Below, in pieces: positions 41,901 through 51,926 of a stretch of DNA of 64,000 nucleotides. The stretch is from Anaerohalosphaeraceae bacterium. Its GTDB lineage: Bacteria; Planctomycetota; Phycisphaerae; Sedimentisphaerales; UBA12454. The stretch lies in NCBI GenBank assembly GCA_021108375.1, contig JAIORA010000037.1:1-64000 (forward strand), written 5' to 3'. The position numbers and the translations under genes are program-made. The notes under the pieces were generated by a model, which did not search any database, was not told the DNA's origin, and was given only the letters and a program-made list of their open reading frames with translations. Each line of letters begins with the position of its first letter. The first letter of the stretch is position 1.

Positions 41901-43035
41901 CAAATTTCATGGTCTGGTAGTTCAGCTTCAACTTGAATTCATACCACGTATTGTCCACCAATGTCATCAAGGTATGCCATCCGCTGCTGTCGTGGTAGCT
42001 AATATTATTTGATTCTTTAGACATTTGCACTTCTGCGGCTGTGTCATTGTCATCGTCTCTAATCTTCACATAACAATATCTATCCCCTGATGTGCTGCTT
42101 ATGCTTTTATGCTTGGCATACCAGTTCATAGTATAGGTACCGGTATTGTTTTTGTTGCCGAAGTTCAGATAAGCATACTTGCTACCGGTGCTTGAGCCAA
42201 TAACCCTTCCACACTGATCTCCATTGTACGCTTCGCTGGTTACGACACGAACCTGGCTGTCGCTGCCACCCTGTGTCCAGTTGATGCCGGACGCAATGTC
42301 AGGCTCATCCCAGCCGTAATCGCCGGATGCATCCCATGTATTGGTTCCGGCACTATCCTCTTCAAAGGTTGTATTTACCAGCATCTGGCTGAATTTCTGC
42401 GTTTTGCCAATCTGCTCACCAATTCGAACCATGCCGTCCAGCGAATTCCCGACAAACAGCCGCGCTGACCCGGATGCAGCCGTATCGTATGCCTGAAAGT
42501 TGTCGAATTTTGCTTCAACAGTTTGACCTGCTATAGAAGTTGTATTCCGAACATAAAATCTTGTAGCGATTACATATTTTGGGTCAAAACCGGATTCTGT
42601 AAAATGGCCATCAGCTGCTCCCTGCTGACCTTGGGTAAATGTAAATGTAGTCCAGGCACCACTGGACATACCAGACCACCATCGCCAATACTCATATTTA
42701 CCGCTGGCATCATACAGATAAATATACACAGAGTTTATTTTACTTTTATCCACAGGACAAACGGAAAAACTCATGGCTAAGTTAGCCATATTAACGTGGC
42801 CTGCACAATTTTTTATTATCTTGCCGTATGTATAGCCTGACCCGGGAACGGTAAACGAGAGTTTAACACTTCCCACCCCGTCAATACAATCAGAATCAAC
42901 AGTTATAGATGGGTTGTCACCACCAAAAACGGACAAACCATCGACATCTTCAAAACCTTCGTAAAGAGCGGCATTCACTCCGTGAGCGAGCCACAAAACT
43001 GCAAATATAATCATTAACATTGTGAGCTTTTTCAT
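38995..43035 (-). CDS. Secreted multidomain GH67/GH20-like enzyme with CBM-like N-domain, one TTFE-YWDDI module and dockerin
   Basis: Signal peptide; ALYEGFEDVDGLSV jelly-roll-like domain; GQQGFYIKSFGDDKILVTGVTDVGALYGLMELRDRV (GH20/GH67 N-domain-like); SRLASSKIAWDP...WAENRFGTS; GDATGDGHVTATD dockerin. Confidence 0.8.
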   Translation of the reverse strand: MKKLTMLMIIFAVLWLAHGVNAALYEGFEDVDGLSVFGGDNPSITVDSDCIDGVGSVKLSFTVPGSGYTYGKIIKNCAGHVNMANLAMSFSVCPVDKSKINSVYIYLYDASGKYEYWRWWSGMSSGAWTTFTFTQGQQGAADGHFTESGFDPKYVIATRFYVRNTTSIAGQTVEAKFDNFQAYDTAASGSARLFVGNSLDGMVRIGEQIGKTQKFSQMLVNTTFEEDSAGTNTWDASGDYGWDEPDIASGINWTQGGSDSQVRVVTSEAYNGDQCGRVIGSSTGSKYAYLNFGNKNNTGTYTMNWYAKHKSISSTSGDRYCYVKIRDDDNDTAAEVQMSKESNNISYHDSSGWHTLMTLVDNTWYEFKLKLNYQTMKFDISARKAGIGASWTTVSNKSFYSSSSTSLDRIYFITNRNKSYSYWDDIVVATEELDKANQTVVYVGRYDDPSIASVVEESGVSVSPSWAGQQGFYIKSFGDDKILVTGVTDVGALYGLMELRDRVQEDGYSVLGQSLNVSDRPVLSVRSGKVYKRANFDIAWYTDRKSPIFRYDSNPEVFNNVSSSFKSDYLATVESNRDKLRSKIVNMAEYGVKVYMATYQPALPEWAIDAFNAYNGTTPSRQTDWWHPSVCPSKQAGKDMLYDKVKNLFENVDNLGGIILNIGENDQCVYSCGCSSCNSQSYKNRLIEYVNIIRDAMLDATGYNPNYTYPDDPDAPKVYLRPWGIISHGLGSDAEFESLANLLPVDVRFRTKLTPSGSDYLWGDTFNTLIDMARMETSGWHAYHPNLNQPCITQLCYTAPKLRTRATTLIGYGVNGQAPCDDIDGTESLYEPSRLASSKIAWDPANFNSYSFLLNWAENRFGTSADYYVAQALKDTYKITDAFTTVDPLHTGWYQMMSFIKDKSLNFYNAGCVLSQTSAVKNVSTGTLSSVLSQFTISDARSVASNAVSKLYTAKGYNSDPDLLRFYEMSQATDALANFYRDYHYAMVYNNLYLNTGTASYRNTASSYIESALPEAEDYVYYMNQLHPKFNDFFEEFNTTWNMGYNIVPSSYYYFGQMSGVDQQVKTGYSHIVMQPLQQSNYSTLVWELQNPSTKIGYKRTGPFVDSDLWPYTFTTLNNAYTSDTYTVSAPGGSLPRVISKWTQPKTLTVNFNADISDGSMLVIKFVPLGCKARNAGDGGLILRKSVQRILLDGTYVDTLVDITTDDAMMDDEFVRYVELPAKSGSSHTLQIQCEDGSTVGVGTEFYTMKLYKGGGGGATLMEGDATGDGHVTATDCMCIAQYVVGTRTLTADQLKCADTTDDGLVTITDALHISQWIVDPTGSLGVLLTPLWESPADDDMLPPQP
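41745..42384 (-). repeat. TTFE-YWDDI module copy 2
   Basis: MLVNTTFEEDSAGTNTWDAS...YSYWDDIVVA; very close to copy 1. Confidence 0.9.
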
Positions 43036-43444
43036 CTTACACTTTCCTTTCCTTTTTTTTGTAATTATTTTTGCGACAAACATGACTACCTCAAGATGAC
43101 CTGTCAAGGATGAAACAAACTTAACTACTTGTGAAACAGCATTCCTCCCCTGTACTTATTCTCCTCCTTTCTCCTGTTATGAATTTCAAGCCAAACAATA
43201 ATCTTAAAGCAGTTTAATTTTTCGTGTTCACTTTATGCCTGTTGCGGCTTCGGTTGATGGCCTAAATGCGAACAGAAAATACTAAAATGCTCTGGTAAGA
43301 AAGAGTAAATACTACGATTGCAATCTAAAGAATAAAGGTTATGTATCTCCGTCAGAGTTTATCCCGACATTCATCGGGACAAGAGTGGCATCAACAGTAA
43401 TTCGATTCCAATTAATCGCAATTGATATAACAAGTGTAAAAAAA

Positions 43445-43478
43445 TATGGCCACTTTTTTTCAAAGTGGCCATATTAAA
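43445..43478 (-). terminator. Rho-independent-like terminator hairpin
   Basis: AATATGGCCACTTTG...AAAGTGGCCATATT. Confidence 0.65.
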
Positions 43479-43482
43479 ATTA

Positions 43483-46400
43483 TCAGTTTTGTCTGTCTTC
43501 CAGCCAATAGTTGGCCATGGTCGCAAGGTCCTCAAAATCGACATTGGTACTTTCGTCCAGATCAGAACCGTCACACCAACCCGGGCTGGCACAACTCGTA
43601 TCAAGCCAATGCGAGACAAATATAGCCAAGTCGTTCATATCAACACAGCAATCCTTATCAATGTCCCCTGTCGGATAACCTAAACCACCGCAAACCGGAA
43701 CCACCTTGATATTGTCCCAGTAGCCATAACTTGCCGCCCCTTTATCTGTTATACAACTTATCTGGTCAAGAGAGTCGCTCTGCTTATAGAAATTCTTATT
43801 GGTTACGCTGGTCCAAGTAGCAGTGCCTGCCTCCCTGACCTTGAAATCGAATTCCTGGTCTCCGTACCTCAGTACCAACTCAAACTCATACCAGGTGCCA
43901 TAGTCCATATCCATCAGTTTGTTAAACTGTCCGCCATTATCAGCGTAACAAATGCCATAGGTGTCCGTCCCTGTCGCTTTGTCGTTATACATTGATATTT
44001 GTGCGGCTTCAGTGCCACTGCCGGCATCCTCTCTAATCCGCACACGACTATTCTTGTACACATGCGTACCCGATCCATGCATTGTTTGCATTGCGTACCA
44101 GTGCATAGTATATATGCCGGTATTATCACCGCTGGCAATGTCCAGAGTAGCGCTCTTAGCACCAGTGGCGGAACTAAATACCCTTCCACACTGGCTGCCT
44201 GAATAAGCGACACCACCATAGCTACCGAAACCTGCCTCACTATCGCTACCACTCTGTACCCAGTTGATGCCGGAAGCGATGTCCTTCTCATCCCAGCCAT
44301 AGTCAATAGATGTGTCCCATGTACCTGCGCCGGCACTGCCCTCTTCAAAGGTTGTATTGACCATATCCGACTCCGACTGCTCCATTGGTACGTACAACTT
44401 CATATAGTAGAACTCCGTTCCTACGCCTATACAATTGGGATCAGTTTCGTCCTGCGCTAACACTTTCAATTCGTGTTGCTGCGTGCCTGTTCCTGTCGGA
44501 GGAAGTTCAATGTATCGAACAAACTCGTCATCAACCATTGCACCATCAGTGGTAATATCAACCAGAGTCTTCACATAAATTTCGTTCAGGGAAACTTTTT
44601 GTACCGATTTACGTAGCATTAACCCCCCGTCAAAAGCGTATCTTGCCTTACATCCGAGGGGAACAAATTTAACAACAAGCATTCCGCCTTGACTTAAATC
44701 ACCTGTGAACTGTACGCACAGCGTGGTAGGCTGTGTCCAGGGCGAAATAACCTGAGGCAGAGACTCGCTGGCATTCGCGTTCACTGTATATATATCACTT
44801 GTGTATTTATTGTTCAAAGTCTCAAAAGTGTAGGGCCACAAATCCTCCTCTTCAAACGGGCCATAACGTTCATACCCTATCTTCCCATCAGGATTTTCCA
44901 CCTGCCATAGCAACCCGGGATAGTTCTGCGCCCTGTTAGGCTCCATCACAAGTTGGCTGTACCCGGTTTTGCATTGCTGCTCAACCCCGACCATTTGACC
45001 AAAGTGGTAGTATTTGGAAGAAAGACCTGTGTAGCCATAATTCCACTCTGTATCAAACTCTTTAAAAAATTCGTTAAACCTGGGGTGCAACTGGTTCATC
45101 AAATCCACATAGTCCTCAGATTCGGGTTTGGCTAAGTTAATGTAAGAAACAGCAGTATCGTGATACGCAGAGTTTCCGGTATTGTGGTGCAAATTGTTGT
45201 ATATGACAGCGTAGTGATAATTCTTGTAAAACTTAGTTAAAGCCACAGTTGCTTTAGCCATTGTCCAGAATCTACCGAGGTCAGCGTCATTCGGCTCAAG
45301 AGATACGGCTGTGGCAAAATTCTGGTTAGCATCAACTGCTATGCTGATTTCATCGGAAATGTCAAACTGCGAAAGCACTGTTGCAAGGGTTCCTTCACTA
45401 ACATTCTTCATACTGCTCGATTGACTGAGGACACAAGCTCTATTATAGAAAATCAGACTTTTGTCTTTAACAAAACTCGTCATCTCGTACCATCCGGTGT
45501 GCAAAGGGTCGATAGTAAGAAAAGCATCGGTAATTTTGTATGTATCTTCCAGAGCATTAGCCACATAAGAGTTAGCGTCCTCTCCGAATCTATTCGTTGC
45601 CCATTCAAGTAAAAAATCATTTGAATCAAAACCACAAGGGTCCCATGCAATCTTCGAACTTGCCAATCGACTCGGCTCGTAGAGTGGCTCAGTGGAATCG
45701 ATACCGTCGCACTGTCCCTGGCCATTAACACCATAGTCGTTAACAAGCTTCATTACACGAGCCTTGAGCTTAGGAGCAGTATAACACAGTTGAACAATAC
45801 ACGGCTGATTCAAATTCGGATGATAAACATGCCAGCCAAAAGTTTCCAGACGAGGCATATCTATTAGCGAAGTAAAATAATCATGCCAAGTGTAATCATC
45901 ACCAATAGGCACCAGCTTCGACCAGAAACGAACATCGTCAGGAAGGATAGTAGCTAAAGACCTGAATTCACTTTCCGAACCTAAACCGTGACTGATAATT
46001 CCCCAGGGACGCAGATATACTTTTGGTGCGTCCGGGTCATCCGGATATGTATAATTGGGGTCATAACCCGTAGCATCCAGCATAGCTTTTCTTATAAGCA
46101 GGACATACTCGATGAGCCTGTTCTTATAAGACTGACTTCCACAAGTCGAGCAGCCGCAGGAATAGATGCTCTGGTCCAGCTCGCCGATGTTCAGTGCTAT
46201 ACCGCCTATGTCATTAACATCTGTGAAAAGATTTTTAATTTTGTCATAGAGCAAATCCTTACTTGCCTGCTTGCTCGGACAGACGGACGGATGCCAATAC
46301 TCCGTTTGCCGTGCAGGGGTAGTCCCATTATGTGCGTTAAACGCATCTGTCGCCCACTCTGGTAGCGAGGGTTGATATGTAGGTATATACAGTTTCGCTC

Positions 46401-48186
46401 CATAGTCAGCAGCGCTGGCAACCTTGCTTTTCAAGCCGTTGCGATTACTCTCTACAGTTTGCAGGTAATCCTGTTTGAAGGTCTCGTTGACATCGTTGAA
46501 TACCTCTGGATTATCGTCATAGCGAAAGACTGGCGATTCTCTATCAGTGTACCAGGCTGTGGCAAAATTCGCACGCTTATAGGTCTTGCCCTGACGAATG
46601 CTCAACACCGGTCTGTCGGCAACATCCAAAGTTTCTTCCAATACTCCATATCCTTCTCCGGAAACCCTGTCCCACAGTTCTATCATTCCGTACAATACGC
46701 CAACTTCTGTCGCCGCGGTTACAAGTATTTTATTATCCCCGAAGCTTTTTATATAAAAACCCTGCTGGCCAAGCCAGTTCACATCCACGGTAAGATTGGC
46801 ATCGGCAATCAGCGGAACGATATTCGGGTCGTCATACCTGCCAACGGAAATGATTATCCTGTCTTCTTCAACGATATCAACCTTGATGTCGTCCCAATAT
46901 CCTGCATCCAAATTCTTCCAAAAACGGCACTTTATCTGGTCAAAAGAACCGCATAAGTCAGACTCGAAAGCCAGATTTGTTTCTTCTGTTGCCCACTCTG
47001 TATTGCCAGCTTGTTTTACTTTTACATCGAAAGTTTTATTGACAAAATCCGGCACCAACTCAAATTCATACCACACATTGTCGGAAAAACTACCCAAAAG
47101 TGTTACAACCATTACGCCGTCATTACAGGTGATTCCCTCTGACGGCTTCATTTTTATGTATGCGGCACAATGTCCGGCATCATTTGTAGTATATGTACGA
47201 TGGTTGCGGATACCACTCCCGTCGGTATCATATTTTGCATACCAGGTCATTTTATAACGGCCTCTGTTCTCACCACTGCCAAAATCGAGCAATGCATATC
47301 CCTCGCCTCCGCTGGTGCCTTGTACCTTGCCGCACTGAGAACCCTCCCGGGCACCACTGGTTTGGATAACAGCCGTAGCAACTGGCGGCGACCAGTTCAT
47401 ACTGGTAACAATATCACGCTCATCCCACAGGTTGCTTATTGACACATCCCAGGTATTTGGACCAGCACTGTCCTCCTCGAAATTCGTATGCATTATCGTT
47501 GCCGACGGCAGCGAAGTTCCAAGTTTTTGTGTTACGCCGATTTGCTCGGCAGTACTGGTTATTCCAGCAAGACTGTCCTCAACAAACAAATAAGCAGATT
47601 TGGTCATTATGTCCGGAATTGCCCTGAAGTCGTCAAACTTTGCCTCAACAGTCTGACCTCCGATACTGTCGTCGCTCCGCAGACGAAACCTTATAGATGT
47701 TACATACCTGGGATTAAAACCAGCATCCTTAACATGACCATCAGCACCGCTTGGCTGTCCCTCAACCACTCCAAATCTTGTCCACACGCCGGTTGATGTC
47801 CCCGTCCACCATCGCCAATACTCTACATTGCCTGATGCATCATACAAGTAAAGGTAAACCGAGTTTATAACGGACCTGTCAACGGGGCAAACAGAAAAAC
47901 TCATATTTAGGCCAGTCATATCTACCGGCCCGGTCAACTTTTTTACAATATAAGCTGTCTCATATTCACTCTGGCCTGACGGTACAGTGAATGTAAGTTT
48001 TACACTTGCCAAGCCGTTTGTTTTGTCATTGGCGTCAACGGTCATAACCGCATTAGCGTCAACATCCATGCTAACAGACAGACCTGCGGTGTCCTCAAAA
48101 CCCTCGTAGAGAGCAGCGTCTGCCGCAACTGCGAACAGAAAAAACACAATTATTATAACTGACTTTATAGCGGTTCTTTTCACCAT
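43483..48186 (-). CDS. Secreted multidomain GH67/GH20-like enzyme with two TTFE-YWDDI modules and planctomycete-type dockerin
   Basis: Signal peptide; same architecture as the 38995 gene; C-terminus GDIDKDCCVDMNDLAIFVSHWL...VDFEDLATMANYWLEDRQN. Confidence 0.82.
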   Translation of the reverse strand: MVKRTAIKSVIIIVFFLFAVAADAALYEGFEDTAGLSVSMDVDANAVMTVDANDKTNGLASVKLTFTVPSGQSEYETAYIVKKLTGPVDMTGLNMSFSVCPVDRSVINSVYLYLYDASGNVEYWRWWTGTSTGVWTRFGVVEGQPSGADGHVKDAGFNPRYVTSIRFRLRSDDSIGGQTVEAKFDDFRAIPDIMTKSAYLFVEDSLAGITSTAEQIGVTQKLGTSLPSATIMHTNFEEDSAGPNTWDVSISNLWDERDIVTSMNWSPPVATAVIQTSGAREGSQCGKVQGTSGGEGYALLDFGSGENRGRYKMTWYAKYDTDGSGIRNHRTYTTNDAGHCAAYIKMKPSEGITCNDGVMVVTLLGSFSDNVWYEFELVPDFVNKTFDVKVKQAGNTEWATEETNLAFESDLCGSFDQIKCRFWKNLDAGYWDDIKVDIVEEDRIIISVGRYDDPNIVPLIADANLTVDVNWLGQQGFYIKSFGDNKILVTAATEVGVLYGMIELWDRVSGEGYGVLEETLDVADRPVLSIRQGKTYKRANFATAWYTDRESPVFRYDDNPEVFNDVNETFKQDYLQTVESNRNGLKSKVASAADYGAKLYIPTYQPSLPEWATDAFNAHNGTTPARQTEYWHPSVCPSKQASKDLLYDKIKNLFTDVNDIGGIALNIGELDQSIYSCGCSTCGSQSYKNRLIEYVLLIRKAMLDATGYDPNYTYPDDPDAPKVYLRPWGIISHGLGSESEFRSLATILPDDVRFWSKLVPIGDDYTWHDYFTSLIDMPRLETFGWHVYHPNLNQPCIVQLCYTAPKLKARVMKLVNDYGVNGQGQCDGIDSTEPLYEPSRLASSKIAWDPCGFDSNDFLLEWATNRFGEDANSYVANALEDTYKITDAFLTIDPLHTGWYEMTSFVKDKSLIFYNRACVLSQSSSMKNVSEGTLATVLSQFDISDEISIAVDANQNFATAVSLEPNDADLGRFWTMAKATVALTKFYKNYHYAVIYNNLHHNTGNSAYHDTAVSYINLAKPESEDYVDLMNQLHPRFNEFFKEFDTEWNYGYTGLSSKYYHFGQMVGVEQQCKTGYSQLVMEPNRAQNYPGLLWQVENPDGKIGYERYGPFEEEDLWPYTFETLNNKYTSDIYTVNANASESLPQVISPWTQPTTLCVQFTGDLSQGGMLVVKFVPLGCKARYAFDGGLMLRKSVQKVSLNEIYVKTLVDITTDGAMVDDEFVRYIELPPTGTGTQQHELKVLAQDETDPNCIGVGTEFYYMKLYVPMEQSESDMVNTTFEEGSAGAGTWDTSIDYGWDEKDIASGINWVQSGSDSEAGFGSYGGVAYSGSQCGRVFSSATGAKSATLDIASGDNTGIYTMHWYAMQTMHGSGTHVYKNSRVRIREDAGSGTEAAQISMYNDKATGTDTYGICYADNGGQFNKLMDMDYGTWYEFELVLRYGDQEFDFKVREAGTATWTSVTNKNFYKQSDSLDQISCITDKGAASYGYWDNIKVVPVCGGLGYPTGDIDKDCCVDMNDLAIFVSHWLDTSCASPGWCDGSDLDESTNVDFEDLATMANYWLEDRQN
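43697..44366 (-). repeat. TTFE-YWDDI module copy 4
   Basis: MVNTTFEEGSAGAGTWDTS...YGYWDNIKVV. Confidence 0.9.
46875..47500 (-). repeat. TTFE-YWDDI module copy 3 (divergent)
   Basis: MHTNFEEDSAGPNTWDVS...GYWDDIKVDI. Confidence 0.8.
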
Positions 48187-48200
48187 ATTTAACCCTTCCT

Positions 48201-50916
48201 TTAGTACTCAAACGACCAAAGCGGTGTATCAAGTTTTTCCTCAAACAGATTAAGACTTGTATGCGATTTATGTTTATAAATCTTCTGCTCTTTAGGCGTA
48301 TATAATCTCATAAAATAAATTTCCGTACCGGTACAATCCGGCATTGACACAAATGTTAGCTCGTGCTTACCTGCCTTATCCGTAGCTGGCAACTCTACAT
48401 AGCGAATATATTCGTTGTCTTCCATCGTATCATTTGTGGCGATGTCGTCGAGAGTTGTTATGTCCTGGCCGTTCAGCGATATCTTCAGGAGCGACTTTCG
48501 CGGGCGTGCCCCAACTCTGCCCTTAGGGCCAAGAGGGACGAATCTTAAAACAAGCATCCCGCCACTGCTCAAATCACCACTGAACTTCACACGCAGCTTC
48601 GGCAAAATATCGGGCGAAATAATAGCTGGCAATGACTGAGGTTTGTCAGCCCCGGCATTCGCATCAAAAATAAACTCCTGACTATTCCATTTTTCCAGCA
48701 GCTTCGAGTGAATACTTTTCCATCGCGTCTCGACAGGCCACGGCGCATACCGTTTATACCCTATTTTCTTATCGGCATTTTCTGCCTCCCACAAAAGATA
48801 AGGATATTTTTCTGCCCGAAGCGGCTCCATCACAAGGCGGTTATATGCGTTTTGGCATTGCTGACTGACTGATGCTAATTGACCAAATATGTATCCAACG
48901 AACGGATTCGTATCAACATCAAAGAATGTGAGAAACTTTGGATGTATCTTGTACATCCACGCCAGATAGGCCTCCATCTCCGGAACAGCCTTTTTGATGT
49001 GGCCAGCGGCCAGTTCGTAATATTTTCTGCTGTCCCGGCCATTGACCGTCTTACTCGCATTGTTATATACCAGTGCAAAATGATAGTGATGATAAAATTT
49101 GGTCAGACCCACCGTCGCCTTGCTCATCATCCAAAATCTTTTGAGAGCCTTGTTTTCCGGATTGATGGTCAGAGCTTTGGCTAAATTTTCCTCGGCGCTT
49201 TCAGCTATCTTGACCTCTTCTGCAAGCTCAAACTTTGAAAGCACTTTTTTCAGCGTCTGTTTATTTGTATTTGCAATATCTTTGGTTTGTTTAGCGGAGT
49301 TTGTTCCGCTGTAACAGTGAGTTTTCTTGTCCGGCACGAAGTTCATCAGGTGGAACCAATTAGTATTGGTCGGCAAGATAGTAAAAGCATCTGTAATCTT
49401 GTAGGTATCCTTCAGTGCATCCGCTACATAAGGCGATGCTTCTTTTCCGAATCTTTTCTCTGCCCATTCCAACAGAAATTTGTCAGGATCAAAACGGAAA
49501 GGGTCCCACGCAATCTTTGATGTCGCCAGTCGACTTGGCTCATAAAGAACTTCATCCTTTTTGGGCTTTCGACAAGGTGCCTGGCCTCTCATACCAAGCT
49601 TGGCTAACTTCATTGCACGGGCTTTGAGCTTGGGGCCGGTATAACACAATTGGGCAGGACAGGGCAGACTAAGGTTTGGATGATGTGTATCCCAGCCAAA
49701 AGTTTCCATACGAGGCATATTTACAAACGGACTAAAGTGATCGTTCCAAAGATAATCGCCTCCCGGCGGAACGGTTACCTTCGACCAGAAACAAATGTCC
49801 TTCGGTAAAATTTCTGCTAAAGTACTGAATTCCTCTTCTTTCGAGCCTAAACCGTGTTTAACAATCGACCAGGGACGCAAATATATTTTGGGTGCATCCG
49901 GGTCGGCATTTGGGTCCTTTCCTGAGCCGTCAAGCATCGCCTTTCTTATGAGCAAAAGATACTCAACAAGCCTATCCTTATAGGGCTGAGTCTGGCACTT
50001 TTCGCAACCGCAGGAAAATATGCTTTGATTCTTTTCTCCAATATTTAGCAATATACCCCCTATATCCGGTACATCTCTAAAAAGATTTTTCATTTTAACA
50101 GACAGCAGCCGTTTGCTTGTTTGCTGGCAGGGACACATAAAAGGTTCCCACCATTTATCCCGCCGTTTAACTTTTACTTCCGGATGAGCCGCAATAAATG
50201 GCTCTTTTGCCCAGTAGGGAAGAGCTGGCTCGTACATAAACAAATAGACTCTTGCCCCATAATCTGCTGCTTTGGCAATAGCTTTCTTTAATTTCTCACG
50301 CCGAGCTTTAACCTTCTGTATATGTTCGGTACGGACATCGTCATTCGGAAATATTTCGGGGAAGCCCTCATATAGAAAAAGTGTCGCATCTTTATAGCTG
50401 GGTCCATCTGGTTCCGTTGCCCAGAAAGTAGTGAAGTTAGCACGCTTTTGGGCACTGCCTAAGCGAACATCAAACACAGGCCTGTCTTTGATATTGAGTT
50501 TTTGCTTTAACACACCCCGACCATCATCTTCAATCCTATCGCGCAGTTCCATCAGGCCGTAAAGAACTCCAGTATGTGTATCAGCGGTAATAAGTATGGA
50601 ATCGTCTTCGAGAGATTTAATGTAAAACCCCTGCTCGCCAATCCAGTTTGTATCAACTTCCAGGCCGGACGCCTGAACCAGCGGCGTGATATATTTATTG
50701 CTTAATCTTCCTGCAATTATGATTTGATTTGCAGAATCACCTGTCACCAGAGCAGTTTCAAGCGACTGTACCCGTCCAATCTCACCGGCGGTCTCAACAG
50801 CACCTTTAAGAGTACCCTGTTCAAGAAAAACACTGGTCTGCGCCTGCAGGCACCCTGTAAAAAAAAAACAGGCACAAAAAAACAAACCGACAATAATATT
50901 TCGCTGCTCTTTCACG
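48201..50916 (-). CDS. Lipoprotein GH67/GH20-like enzyme (paralogue of the two preceding genes, no accessory modules)
   Basis: Lipobox-like FFTGC; IGEQGFYIKSLEDDSILITADTHTGVLYGLMELRDRI; SRLATSKIAWDPFRFDPDKFLLEWAEKRFG; probable GTG start near 50916. Confidence 0.78.
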
Positions 50917-50968
50917 GCAAAAACCTTTCCTTTTGCTAAATGACCGCCCAATAATAAATTCTGACCGC

Positions 50969-51730
50969 CTACCAGAAATGCTTTGCGGTGCCTCCGCCTG
51001 ATTTTAACCTGTAGTTGGGGCCTGATTCTGAATCATCAATCCTATTCCACCCCACATCGCCACCGTTGCGCAGCATATTAGCCCCTTCATGCTGGTCTTT
51101 TGTATGGCTCCACTTCCAGTGATATTGTTTGTAATAAAGAGACCAGTCCCCTGTTAAATCGGCCATCAATGGGAGACTCGAACTGTCGGTAGCCTTCTCA
51201 GGCATTCGGTCCTTTTCCTTGCTATCGACCCAGACTGCTTGATAATCGCCCAGGAAGTTACCGAAATAGTAGTAGCCGATAGCACCCATTGTCCCCCAGT
51301 TTTCGGGGTCGGCCGAGGTTGCTCCGGTACGGTACGAATTAGGACAGAACAACGCCTCGTGATTTGTAATATACGAGGTATAAAACTCACTCTCCCAATC
51401 GAGACCATTATTTGTATATGCCGCCATCCAGACTGAATATTCGGGATGCTTTTGTGCCCATCTGGTTTCCCTCGCTTCATCTACAGATGTTGTGGCAGGG
51501 TCGTCAACCAACTTACAGTGAGGTGGATACTTCGTGTCGTAGTCGCCTGAATAAGCCGTTAGCGCTATATGACATTGATGCAGACGATTCCCACAAATAA
51601 CCCTTTTCGCCTGCTCCCGCGCCTTCCGCAAAGAAGGCATCAGAATAGCCAAAAGCAAGGCAATAATGGAAATGACAACCAAAAGCTCTACTAACGTGAA
51701 CGCCTTACAATGTTCTTTGCGTCTATACAT
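50969..51730 (-). CDS. Prepilin-type N-terminal cleavage/methylation domain protein
   Basis: CKAFTLVELLVVISIIALLLAILMPSLRKAREQAKRVICGNRLHQ, typical planctomycete prepilin-like N-terminus. Confidence 0.9.
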   Translation of the reverse strand: MYRRKEHCKAFTLVELLVVISIIALLLAILMPSLRKAREQAKRVICGNRLHQCHIALTAYSGDYDTKYPPHCKLVDDPATTSVDEARETRWAQKHPEYSVWMAAYTNNGLDWESEFYTSYITNHEALFCPNSYRTGATSADPENWGTMGAIGYYYFGNFLGDYQAVWVDSKEKDRMPEKATDSSSLPLMADLTGDWSLYYKQYHWKWSHTKDQHEGANMLRNGGDVGWNRIDDSESGPNYRLKSGGGTAKHFW

Positions 51731-51926
51731 ATCCGACTCCTACATTAAAAATTCACTTTGCACAGGGCGATTTTCATCAACACTGTCATTAAAACAAAAT
51801 AAACCACCACTAACTAACTCAGTCAAGACACCCCAGTCCATACTCTTGGTACGGACGGGGCACCTTAACCAAAAAACAACACAACAATAAGACTTTTTGC
51901 AAAATCCTACCTTGCATTAATTAGCC

